From Thermoplasmatota archaeon (lineage in GTDB: Archaea; Thermoplasmatota; Penumbrarchaeia; Penumbrarchaeales; Penumbrarchaeaceae), in assembly GCA_016929175.1 (NCBI GenBank), contig JAFGJI010000242.1, forward strand, positions 1 through 12,810: 12,810 nucleotides of DNA, given 5' to 3'. Position 1 is the first letter of the stretch; every line of letters begins with the position of its first letter. Below, in pieces: positions 1 through 5,894 of this stretch. The notes beneath the pieces were generated by a model. That model did not search any database and was not told the origin of the DNA. It was given only the letters and a program-made list of their open reading frames with translations. Made by a program: the position numbers and the translations under genes.

Positions 1-2
1 CC

Positions 3-1112
3 GTTACACTGACCATGAACGTTCTTGACCTGGACGGTACGGGGGCCGGGCTCATCGTGAGAGGGATCATCCGATCTACGGATGCGGAATTCGAAAAAGA
101 GGTCTTCTTCGACCTCAAGGGAGAGGACACCTTCTTCACCAGGGTGTACACCGATGGTTCATGGCCCCTTGGGGATTACGACATCGAGGTCACTGTGCGG
201 GACCAGGACGGTGCCAGGACCTTTCACCAGGTCCCGCTGCTGTTCGTTCTCGATGCAGAGCCTCCGTTCCTGCAGACCTCCGAACTGTATCTCGCCCTTG
301 ACATGAACGCTTCGGTGGAGGTCACGTTCGGGAAAGGCCCGGGAGCTACATCACCGGGCTCGGTGACAGTGTTCCTGTATTCCAAAGCAGGAGACCTCAT
401 CGCTTCCGCTGTTTTGCTGGACAGTAATGGAACGGGCCTCTGGGCTTCCATAATTCCTCTGAATGCGGTCCCCGTTTCGGGGAACCTGATGATGACCGAC
501 GACCACGGAAGGACCATATGGTTCAATGATTCCATCGAGATCAATGTCGAAGACTTGCCGTCAGGTCCCCAAGAGGAGCCAGAGGATGGACAGAACTGGC
601 TCCTTCTCATCATGGTGATAGTTCTCACAGCGGTGCTGCTCCTTGCACTGGTGATGATGTTCGTTTTACTTGTGATGAGAAGAAGGGATGAGAACAATAT
701 GGTTCCCGCACCTCCTCCGTTCATCGGGCTCGAGCCACAGCACATTTCCACTCTCGGTCCTGCAGCGAGGGAGGCCCTTCCTCCAACATCCACCGGTGAG
801 GCTCTACCGGATACTGTTCCCGCTCCCGCTCCACCCCTGCCTCCCGGGACCGTCCTGGAGGACGGGGCTTCATACCATAAACCTGACCAGAAAACCTCGC
901 AGCCCCGCGCCAGGAGCCCCTCCAAAGCCGAGATCGAACCCGTCGATCCGGCGGGAGGGGATACGGACCCTCCAACTCCACCCACGAAAGAAGACCAAAG
1001 CAGTGTGCCCCCTGCGGAACTTTCTAATACACCAAGTGGTGTGGACCCCCCGGAACCATATGTTCGAGATACCGACGATCCTCAGGTCCCAGGAGATACT
1101 GGACAAGGCTAA
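3..1112 (+). CDS. C-terminal part of a membrane-anchored cell-surface protein (5' end outside window)
   Basis: The frame is open from the first bases of the window, so the ATG at 15 is probably internal and the gene begins upstream. Residues below are counted from that ATG. Residues 1-180 look like extracellular beta-sandwich segments of the Ig/FN3 or carboxypeptidase-regulatory type: alternating hydrophobic strands, Gly-Asp turns and possible N-glycosylation sites (NAS, NGT, NDS). An acidic linker (about 181-193) leads to one long hydrophobic helix at about 195-221, followed by RRR, a stop-transfer signal. This places the last ~140 residues in the cytosol. That tail is very rich in Pro, Ser, Thr and Asp/Glu and looks disordered. 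The topology (large ectodomain, one C-terminal TM, low-complexity tail) is common in large archaeal surface proteins. The gene's last 53 bases overlap the start of the downstream GTPase gene in another frame. Ligand and function are unknown. Confidence 0.8.
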   Translation, partial: VTLTMNVLDLDGTGAGLIVRGIIRSTDAEFEKEVFFDLKGEDTFFTRVYTDGSWPLGDYDIEVTVRDQDGARTFHQVPLLFVLDAEPPFLQTSELYLALDMNASVEVTFGKGPGATSPGSVTVFLYSKAGDLIASAVLLDSNGTGLWASIIPLNAVPVSGNLMMTDDHGRTIWFNDSIEINVEDLPSGPQEEPEDGQNWLLLIMVIVLTAVLLLALVMMFVLLVMRRRDENNMVPAPPPFIGLEPQHISTLGPAAREALPPTSTGEALPDTVPAPAPPLPPGTVLEDGASYHKPDQKTSQPRARSPSKAEIEPVDPAGGDTDPPTPPTKEDQSSVPPAELSNTPSGVDPPEPYVRDTDDPQVPGDTGQG

Positions 1113-2100
1113 CCGCAGAGCGCAGAGGGTGCAGATAGCGGACCCTGATTTTCGGTTCAGGATGCAGAAGCTCAACCGCTCCAAGGTCGAATCATTCGCG
1201 GGGGTCGTGGATTCCGTCCTCGAGAGATACATCAAGGCGTTCCCTTCCTTCAACAGATTACCACCCTTCTACATGGCCTTGATAGACCTGTTATCGCCCA
1301 TTGACGATATCAGGAGGATACTGGGACGTATGGAAGGGGTCAGGAAGCAGGTGGGGATCATCAGGTCGAAGACCGTGAGGCAGATCGACCGGACCTCGAA
1401 GCCGGACTACATGGATCTCAAGAGAAAGGAGGCCTTCGGAAGGATATCCTCGATGGTCAGGGAGCTCAATGGCGACCTCGAACGTCTGGCAGAGGTCAGG
1501 GAGAAGTTCAAGCAGCTCCCGTCCATACCAACGAAACATCCCACCATCGTCGTTGCCGGTTATCCAAGCGTTGGCAAGTCCCAGATCGTCAGAGAGATAT
1601 CCACTGCAGATCCGAAGGTGGCCTCCTACCCTTTCACGACACAGGAGCTAACCGTGGGTTGTTTTGACGTCCACAGAACAAGATATCAGGTGGTGGACAC
1701 TCCAGGTCTGCTTGACCGTCCCTTCACCGAGCGTAACCTTGTAGAGAAACAGGCGATCCTTGCACTGACCCTGCTAACGAACAAGTGCGTCTTCATTGTC
1801 GACCCTACAGGCCACTGCGGGTTCCCACTCGAACCCCAGATGGACCTTCTCTCATCGATAGCAGAGGCCATACCGGACATGGAGTTCATCGTTGCGGTAA
1901 ACAAATCGGACCTGAAGGTCCCCGACGGCGTTGAATTGGGCTCCATCGACCTGGCCGTGGAAAAGCTGGGAGAAAGGTGCATTGCTTTCCTTAAAATATC
2001 CGCCAGCAGCAGGGAAGGCCTTGAAGGACTGAGGGAGACCATGGTATCGGTCCTTTCAGTGGAGGAGGACAGGCCCTGGGAGGACTTCCGGGAAGCCTGA
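1060..2100 (+). CDS. Archaeal NOG1-type GTPase (50S ribosomal subunit biogenesis)
   Basis: 346-residue TRAFAC GTPase of the OBG/NOG1 group. Residues 1-160 form the basic, helical N-terminal NOG1 domain. The G domain follows: G1 GYPSVGKS (167-174; most relatives have N where this has S170), G2 PFTT (T193/T194), G3 DTPGLLDRP followed by an ERN motif (from 213), G4 NKSD (281-284) and G5 SAS (314-316). The DTPGLLDRP...ERN block is diagnostic of NOG1. Eukaryotic Nog1 is about twice as long and acts in nucleolar 60S assembly. The short archaeal form lacks the C-terminal extension and is inferred to act on the 50S subunit. The frame stays open back to 688, but that extension is translated shadow of the surface-protein tail. 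The conserved homology begins at the ATG at 1060 (MFEIPTIL), which I chose. It overlaps the upstream gene by 53 bases, which suggests co-transcription. Confidence 0.93.
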   Translation: MFEIPTILRSQEILDKANRRAQRVQIADPDFRFRMQKLNRSKVESFAGVVDSVLERYIKAFPSFNRLPPFYMALIDLLSPIDDIRRILGRMEGVRKQVGIIRSKTVRQIDRTSKPDYMDLKRKEAFGRISSMVRELNGDLERLAEVREKFKQLPSIPTKHPTIVVAGYPSVGKSQIVREISTADPKVASYPFTTQELTVGCFDVHRTRYQVVDTPGLLDRPFTERNLVEKQAILALTLLTNKCVFIVDPTGHCGFPLEPQMDLLSSIAEAIPDMEFIVAVNKSDLKVPDGVELGSIDLAVEKLGERCIAFLKISASSREGLEGLRETMVSVLSVEEDRPWEDFREA

Positions 2101-2162
2101 TTCTATCCCATCATTATCCGCCGTCCCCAACTTCACGGAAATTAAAAGGCGTAGGGAGAGCT

Positions 2163-2816
2163 TCACGACCTTATCAGCTCTTCGATCTCCAGATGCTCCT
2201 CAAGATAGTTGATGACCCTCCTGAGCATCTCTCCGGAAAGCTCTCCTTTGAATTCCAGATAGATATCATGGGTCAGTTCCGTGTGGACCTTGTCCACCGT
2301 CACATGGGCTTCCGTGTCCCCTTCCTCCCGGAGTATGATCCTCGCCTGTGCTTCATCGAGTTTCATGTTCGTGGCCATTTTCTTCATTGTCCCGAGGACC
2401 GATCGGAGGTCCCACTCTTCCTCGGGATGGTCGTAAACAAGCTCCCCGTTGAACCTCAGCTCCGCCAGGTTCTTGAACCTCGCTTTTGCCAGGGCCCTCA
2501 GGACCTTGTCCAGGGTGGAGAGCACTTCGAAATCGCCTTCCCTCGGATCGAGCCCTATCATTCGGAGCATCTCCGAGAACACACCCGGGTCCTTGTTCAC
2601 ATCCCCGACCTTCAGGTCTATCCTGATCGTGGGGTCCTTCACACCTGTTATGACCTGGGCTCTCTCGTCCTTCCTTTCCGATTCCCCCTCCGGGAAGACC
2701 TCTGGAGAAGGGAAAATACCAAGGAACTGACCTTCGAGCCTTGCCGAATGCTTGCCGGAACTCCCTGACAGGACCTTCAGGTCCCTGTCGACACCATAGG
2801 GGTCTTTCTTCGCCAT
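2163..2816 (-). CDS. Hypothetical acidic archaeal protein, 217 aa
   Basis: Not recognised. The reading frame extends to 2855, but the first 13 codons of that version encode a Trp/Cys-rich stretch unlike the rest. A TATA element at 2837-2844 lies about 24 bases before the ATG at 2816 (MAKKDPYG), as expected for a leaderless transcript, so I start there. The N-terminal third is polar and probably flexible. The remainder (about residue 70 on) alternates amphipathic helices and strands with many Glu, Asp and Lys residues and ends in a helix (NYLEEHLEIEELIRS). There is no signal peptide, TM segment, cysteine motif or nucleotide-binding loop, so it is a soluble cytosolic protein, perhaps a small alpha/beta binding domain. 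It stands alone on this strand, convergent with aNOG1 (62-base gap) and divergent from the 2941 operon. Confidence 0.8.
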   Translation of the reverse strand: MAKKDPYGVDRDLKVLSGSSGKHSARLEGQFLGIFPSPEVFPEGESERKDERAQVITGVKDPTIRIDLKVGDVNKDPGVFSEMLRMIGLDPREGDFEVLSTLDKVLRALAKARFKNLAELRFNGELVYDHPEEEWDLRSVLGTMKKMATNMKLDEAQARIILREEGDTEAHVTVDKVHTELTHDIYLEFKGELSGEMLRRVINYLEEHLEIEELIRS

Positions 2817-2836
2817 GCAGGTCCATCGCTTCCAAC

Positions 2837-2844
2837 ATATAAAT
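2837..2844 (-). promoter_or_regulatory. TATA box of the 2163-2816 gene
   Basis: On the minus strand this reads ATTTATAT, centred about 24 bases upstream of the ATG at 2816. With the usual archaeal spacing, transcription would begin at or within a few bases of the start codon, giving a leaderless mRNA. No Shine-Dalgarno sequence precedes that ATG, which fits. Confidence 0.6.
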
Positions 2845-2896
2845 ATCACCCACATTCAGAATTAAAACACTTACCGTTCGTATCCATTGACACCTA

Positions 2897-2909
2897 GAAA
2901 GTAATATTA
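2897..2909 (+). promoter_or_regulatory. Probable BRE/TATA element of the 2941-4553 operon
   Basis: GAAAGTAATATTA lies about 37 bases before the ATG at 2941, predicting a leader of roughly 10 bases. The same 11-mer GAAAGTAATAT recurs at 8209-8219 in the promoter region of the KaiC-like gene, which supports a BRE-plus-TATA reading. The call rests on position and composition only. Confidence 0.4.
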
Positions 2910-2940
2910 CGGAGTATCACGATATTAGAACGGGGAGCAC

Positions 2941-3357
2941 ATGACAGCAATAACGGAATATCTACACTGGATCATAATAGCAGTGATAGTCCTATCCGTG
3001 TTCCTCTACGGTGTATTTGTCATCATCACCATCTTGAAGAGAAAGATACGGGTGAGGGATGCCACCAGGGAGATAGCGCTTTTAAAAATGGACCTCCTGT
3101 CAAAACAGGCGCATCTGGAGAACCTCATCGAGGATTCCGTGGAGTGGTCTCCCCGCGACCTCAAGGAATATGAGAGGACCCTCGAGGACAAGAAGATCAT
3201 GAGATCCAAGCTCGACACCGGAATGTTGATCGCGGACAGCAAGGTCAAAAGGCTGGAGCTGGGCAATGAGACCTACGAACTCTTCGAGACCCTTGAAAGG
3301 ATCAAGAAGTATGAGGACAAGCTCTACGGAGAGGGTGTTCTCGACAGGGGGAGCTGA
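2941..3357 (+). CDS. Small membrane-anchored coiled-coil protein (operon gene 1)
   Basis: 138 residues, not recognised. A short N-terminus is followed by one hydrophobic helix at about 9-32, then the basic stretch KRKIRVRD. By the positive-inside rule the rest is cytosolic. Residues ~40-130 are almost entirely charged heptad-like helix (for example IALLKMDLLSKQAHLENL and the final ETLERIKKYEDKLYGEG), so it is probably a membrane-tethered coiled coil used for oligomerisation or partner binding. The predicted leader carries GGGGAG at 2932-2937, unusually close (3 bases) to the ATG, so initiation may depend little on SD pairing. It heads a tight + strand operon, with the next gene starting 5 bases after its stop. 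Its shape parallels operon gene 3, with no obvious sequence identity. Confidence 0.85.
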   Translation: MTAITEYLHWIIIAVIVLSVFLYGVFVIITILKRKIRVRDATREIALLKMDLLSKQAHLENLIEDSVEWSPRDLKEYERTLEDKKIMRSKLDTGMLIADSKVKRLELGNETYELFETLERIKKYEDKLYGEGVLDRGS

Positions 3358-3362
3358 TCATA

Positions 3363-3734
3363 ATGCCGAACAAAACCCGCAACAAGAACACCCGCATTCC
3401 CCGTGTTCCTATGGAGGTCAGATCAGCCATCAGGGCATTCATGCTCGCCCATCAGGAGAAGCGTTCAAAAAGCTCGATCAGGGACCTGATCCTGTACATT
3501 GATGCTTACCACAAGATCAAGCTTACACCCGGGGATGTGGAAGCGCTGATGATGAAAGAGATGAAGAGCATTGCAGCGGAAATGAAGGCCAGGCACATGG
3601 AAGAGGACCTTTTTTCAGCCTCCTCAACCGGGCGCAGGATCGCTCTCGGTTCCTGCTTCTGTCCCGTATGCTCCAAGTTCAAGAACTACAAGAAGGAATG
3701 TCCCCATTGCGGGTACCATGAGATGGCGGTATGA
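3363..3734 (+). CDS. Small zinc-ribbon protein (operon gene 2)
   Basis: 123 residues, not recognised. The N-terminus is strongly basic (MPNKTRNKNTRIPR). Residues ~17-80 are helical. The C-terminus is a zinc ribbon: C100-x2-C103-x9-C113-x2-C116-G, with an additional C98. A helical or basic body plus a C-terminal zinc ribbon is common in archaeal nucleic-acid-binding or adaptor proteins, but no specific family is recognisable. A long Shine-Dalgarno match, GGGAGCTGAT at 3349-3358, precedes the ATG at 3363. The next gene's SD overlaps this gene's stop codon, so the two are probably translationally coupled. No TM segment, so cytosolic. Confidence 0.85.
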   Translation: MPNKTRNKNTRIPRVPMEVRSAIRAFMLAHQEKRSKSSIRDLILYIDAYHKIKLTPGDVEALMMKEMKSIAAEMKARHMEEDLFSASSTGRRIALGSCFCPVCSKFKNYKKECPHCGYHEMAV

Positions 3735-3735
3735 A

Positions 3736-3740
3736 GGAGG
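3736..3740 (+). promoter_or_regulatory. Shine-Dalgarno site deciding the start of operon gene 3
   Basis: GGAGG lies 7 bases before the ATG at 3748 and directly follows the TGA (3732-3734) of the preceding gene. The in-frame ATG at 3718 has no comparable site and sits inside the zinc-ribbon coding sequence, so 3748 is preferred. Confidence 0.75.
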
Positions 3741-3747
3741 TTGGGAG

Positions 3748-4215
3748 ATGCAGTGCGATCTATTCGGGCAGAAAATGATCCTGGGCGCCGCATCATCGAT
3801 CTCGGACAATATCCTCTGGATCCTTCTGGTCCTTGGTGCTGCCGTATTCATTGCCGGGATCCTTACTATCATCCTTTACTGGAGCAAATATCATTACCGT
3901 GTAAAGTTGGATGAACTGGAGGCAAAGCACGACAAGCTCAAGAGATATGCCAGCTACCAGAAGAGACGGTCCCTCAGAGAGGCCGTAACGATGCTTACTC
4001 CTGATGAGAGAAAACACCTTTTCTCGATCTGGGAGGACAATTCCATCGTATCCAGAAAAGCCCTGTTCAAGCTCAACGAGCTCGAGGACCGCCTGAGGAG
4101 GGCCGAGAGAGGGGCCGAGATGAGATGGGCGGAATCCCAGATAGATGACATCAAGGAGACCGAGAAGATGATCTTCCCGCAAGCCTTTCCCTCGCAAGGG
4201 AGGGGCAGAAAGTGA
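3748..4215 (+). CDS. Small membrane-anchored coiled-coil protein (operon gene 3)
   Basis: 155 residues from the SD-supported ATG at 3748 (an upstream in-frame ATG at 3718 would add ten residues). Not recognised. A short N-terminus is followed by a single TM helix at about 22-44 and then a basic cytosolic juxtamembrane segment (SKYHYRVK). The rest is charged helix with two likely coiled-coil stretches (about 52-75 and 110-145), ending in a Gly/Arg/Lys tail. Architecture matches operon gene 1: short N-terminus, one TM, cytosolic coil. Its stop codon (TGA 4213-4215) overlaps the GTG start of operon gene 4, so the products are probably made in fixed ratio. A shared complex at the membrane is an inference. 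Confidence 0.85.
   Translation: MQCDLFGQKMILGAASSISDNILWILLVLGAAVFIAGILTIILYWSKYHYRVKLDELEAKHDKLKRYASYQKRRSLREAVTMLTPDERKHLFSIWEDNSIVSRKALFKLNELEDRLRRAERGAEMRWAESQIDDIKETEKMIFPQAFPSQGRGRK
4199..4203 (+). promoter_or_regulatory. Shine-Dalgarno site for the GTG start of operon gene 4
   Basis: GGAGG, within the longer purine run GGGAGGGG at 4198-4205, ends 8 bases before the GTG at 4212. It supports use of this non-ATG start, which overlaps the previous gene's stop as GTGA. Confidence 0.65.
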
Positions 4216-4553
4216 AGCTCAAACCGGAGAAGAGGCCACAGGACCTTTACTCAATGGTGAAGGATACGATAAAACCTGTCAGGAAGCAGGGGGACCCTCC
4301 CGAGGAGGACCTCGAGAACATGGAGGGCTTCATCTGCGACCTCTGCCTGGTACCGGTCAAAAGGGCCGAGATCTCGCAGTGCCCTTTCTGTGGCAGATGG
4401 GTATGCACTGGACGATGTTACTCCGAAGAAGAGCTCTGCTGCAGGTCCTGTGCGGGGATCATCCGTCTCATGAGGGAATCGGTCGTTCTCGGTGGGCTTG
4501 GGAAGTCCGCCGATGTTCCCAACGGACAGGTAACCGCTCCGAAAAAAGAATGA
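4212..4553 (+). CDS. Cross-brace (RING/FYVE/AN1-like) zinc-finger protein (operon gene 4)
   Basis: 113 residues starting at GTG, not assigned to a named family. Residues 1-38 are basic and polar and probably flexible. Residues 42-80 hold nine cysteines spaced C42-x2-C45-x11-C57-x2-C60-G-x3-C65-x3-C69-x6/7-C76/C77-x2-C80. Four ligand pairs with a CxxCGxxxC core resemble the interleaved two-zinc treble-clef folds (RING, FYVE, AN1). Such domains usually mediate protein or lipid contacts, and RING domains can recruit ubiquitin-type conjugating enzymes. Nothing here shows ligase activity. A short hydrophobic helix (IIRLMRESVVLGGLG) and a polar tail follow. Last gene of the operon, overlapping the preceding stop by 3 bases. 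Two ordinary zinc ribbons in tandem is the main alternative. Confidence 0.8.
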   Translation: MKLKPEKRPQDLYSMVKDTIKPVRKQGDPPEEDLENMEGFICDLCLVPVKRAEISQCPFCGRWVCTGRCYSEEELCCRSCAGIIRLMRESVVLGGLGKSADVPNGQVTAPKKE

Positions 4554-4577
4554 GGATTCTAGTCAAGCGCCGGAAGT

Positions 4578-4585
4578 CTTTTATG
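4578..4585 (+). promoter_or_regulatory. TATA box of the membrane winged-helix gene
   Basis: CTTTTATG is centred about 25 bases before the ATG at 4607, giving a predicted leaderless transcript. It argues against the in-frame upstream ATG at 4583, which lies inside the element, and against the longer open frame back to 4379. Confidence 0.55.
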
Positions 4586-4606
4586 TCAGTGGCCCAAGGT
4601 CATACC

Positions 4607-5353
4607 ATGAACAGGATGAGGGTCCTTCCTGCCTTGCTTGCAGGAGCTTTTCTGATAGCGATCGCGGGAGCTGTCATATCGGTATATGTGGTGGTCATTG
4701 GAGATCCTTTCGAACTCGATAACACGGATCCGGGCTTGACGGACAACAAGAGCGATCCGACGAGACCGGATGCGGAAGAGAACTCATCCGGAGAAAAAGA
4801 TGCGGAACTCCCCGGTTATGTGTACATTGCCCTGAGCGTTGCATTGGGAGGGTCGGTGGCCTTTCTGGCAGGTTCTGGCAGCCTCTATCTCCGGTCAAGG
4901 AGGGGGGACAACCTCGTGAGAGCGGACCTCATTGATCTGATCACCGTGAATCCGGGCATCAACCTGTCCTCCATCCGCAGAGAGCTTCAACTCTCCCAGG
5001 GTGCGGTCTCCTATCATATAATGAAGCTTGAGAAATCGGGAAAGATCTACTCCGACAAGGGTTCGAAGGAGAGAAGGTACTACCCCTCTTCCATGGGATA
5101 TACGGCGGCCATGAAGCAGTCCCGGATGGACGAGATCGGATCGATCCTCTCCAACGAAACATCGAAGAACATTGTGGGGATGCTCAGGGAGAGGCCGATG
5201 AGCCAGAACGAGATCGTGAACGAACTCAATGTTTCCCCATCAACGGTCCACTGGCATATGGAGAGGATGAAAAAGGCTGGTCTGATATCAAAGGAGCAGA
5301 AAGGACGATCAGTGTACTACGAGCTGAACGACACCAAGGACATGAATACCTGA
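4607..5353 (+). CDS. Membrane-bound tandem winged-helix transcriptional regulator
   Basis: 248 residues. TM1 is at about 7-31, then an acidic external loop (32-69, rich in Asp/Glu), TM2 at about 70-95, RSRR as inside anchor, then two winged HTH domains of the ArsR/MarR-like class at about 102-160 and 172-242. The recognition helices are visible as LSQGAVSYHIMKLEKSG (129-145) and VSPSTVHWHMERMKKAG (209-225), each followed by a beta-wing (KGSKERRYYP; QKGRSVYYEL). The predicted arrangement puts both DNA-binding domains in the cytosol behind a hairpin whose loop faces outside, as in one-component membrane sensors. Similar membrane-wHTH proteins are frequent in Thermoplasmatota and methanogens. 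Its own TATA box suggests separate expression from the zinc-finger operon, whose stop is 53 bases upstream. The signal sensed and target genes cannot be read from the sequence. Confidence 0.87.
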   Translation: MNRMRVLPALLAGAFLIAIAGAVISVYVVVIGDPFELDNTDPGLTDNKSDPTRPDAEENSSGEKDAELPGYVYIALSVALGGSVAFLAGSGSLYLRSRRGDNLVRADLIDLITVNPGINLSSIRRELQLSQGAVSYHIMKLEKSGKIYSDKGSKERRYYPSSMGYTAAMKQSRMDEIGSILSNETSKNIVGMLRERPMSQNEIVNELNVSPSTVHWHMERMKKAGLISKEQKGRSVYYELNDTKDMNT

Positions 5354-5413
5354 TGCCCTCGGATCTATCGGGTCCTTTCACTTTTTCCGGTTTCTTACAT
5401 GAGTGGGGAAAGG

Positions 5414-5422
5414 TTAAAGATA
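5414..5422 (+). promoter_or_regulatory. TATA-like element before the 5445 gene/ArcS operon
   Basis: TTAAAGATA is centred about 27 bases upstream of the GTG at 5445, consistent with a nearly leaderless transcript starting there. Moderate match to the archaeal consensus. Confidence 0.4.
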
Positions 5423-5444
5423 CACGAACTTATGATATGGGTGG

Positions 5445-5879
5445 GTGGAAGTTTTGACGGTCGTCGTCCAGAATCCATTGGATGTGATAATTTCCCTCGA
5501 GACCGAAGAGGAGATGACGGGCAAGGAGATGTTCGCCCTTGCGGATGCTCTTGACGGCTACGAGATCGTCAAGGAGATCCAGGACAAACTGGTCGTGGAC
5601 ATAGTCGAGATATCCTCTGCAGGGGTATTCGCCGTTCATATAATCCCAAAACAGATGCTCACCTACAAGGACCTGATATTCTTCATCGAGGACATGGTCT
5701 CGAACTCGCTGAAGAGAGAGGACCTGCCCTTCAAGACCTTCAGGATCAAGAAGGTGCTCTTCAGGACCACGGAGCCTGGAAAGCCATCCGAGACATCGCC
5801 CGAAATCAGCGAGATCAAGGAAAAGGTCAATAAGATGTGGAAGGGCTACAGAAAGGACCAGATGAGATCCTACGTCTGA
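5445..5879 (+). CDS. Hypothetical protein co-transcribed with archaeosine synthase
   Basis: 144 residues, not recognised. Start taken as GTG at 5445, the first start codon in this frame and about 27 bases from a TATA-like element. A TTG at 5454, with GGTGG at 5444-5448 before it, is an alternative that would drop three residues. Residues ~1-110 alternate short hydrophobic strands with acidic helices (TVVVQNPLDVIISL; DKLVVDIVEI; GVFAVHIIP), typical of a compact soluble alpha/beta domain. A Pro/Ser-rich hinge (about 111-120) leads to a basic C-terminal helix (SEIKEKVNKMWKGYRK). No cysteine cluster, TM segment or nucleotide-binding loop. It ends 15 bases before the ArcS gene, which has a strong SD, so the two almost certainly form an operon. 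A link to tRNA modification is inferred only from that. Confidence 0.78.
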   Translation: MEVLTVVVQNPLDVIISLETEEEMTGKEMFALADALDGYEIVKEIQDKLVVDIVEISSAGVFAVHIIPKQMLTYKDLIFFIEDMVSNSLKREDLPFKTFRIKKVLFRTTEPGKPSETSPEISEIKEKVNKMWKGYRKDQMRSYV

Positions 5880-5894
5880 GGCGGGAGGCCCCTC

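Noticed and set aside
224..985. Open minus-strand frame of 253 codons
   Set aside because: Antisense to the surface-protein gene, low complexity, no start context or domain. It is open because of GC-biased codon use on the other strand.
688..1059. Long N-terminal extension of the NOG1 reading frame
   Set aside because: It is Arg/Pro/Ser/Leu-rich with no family resemblance and lies out of frame within the surface-protein tail. NOG1 homology begins at 1060.
2193..2768. Open plus-strand frame opposite the 2163-2816 gene
   Set aside because: Its composition is shadow-like (His/Pro/Arg-rich, no domain). The minus strand has the promoter and a plausible protein.
4379..4606. Upstream extension of the winged-helix gene
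   Set aside because: Overlaps the cysteine-rich gene out of frame, has odd Trp/Arg composition, and would bury the TATA element and the true N-terminal TM start.
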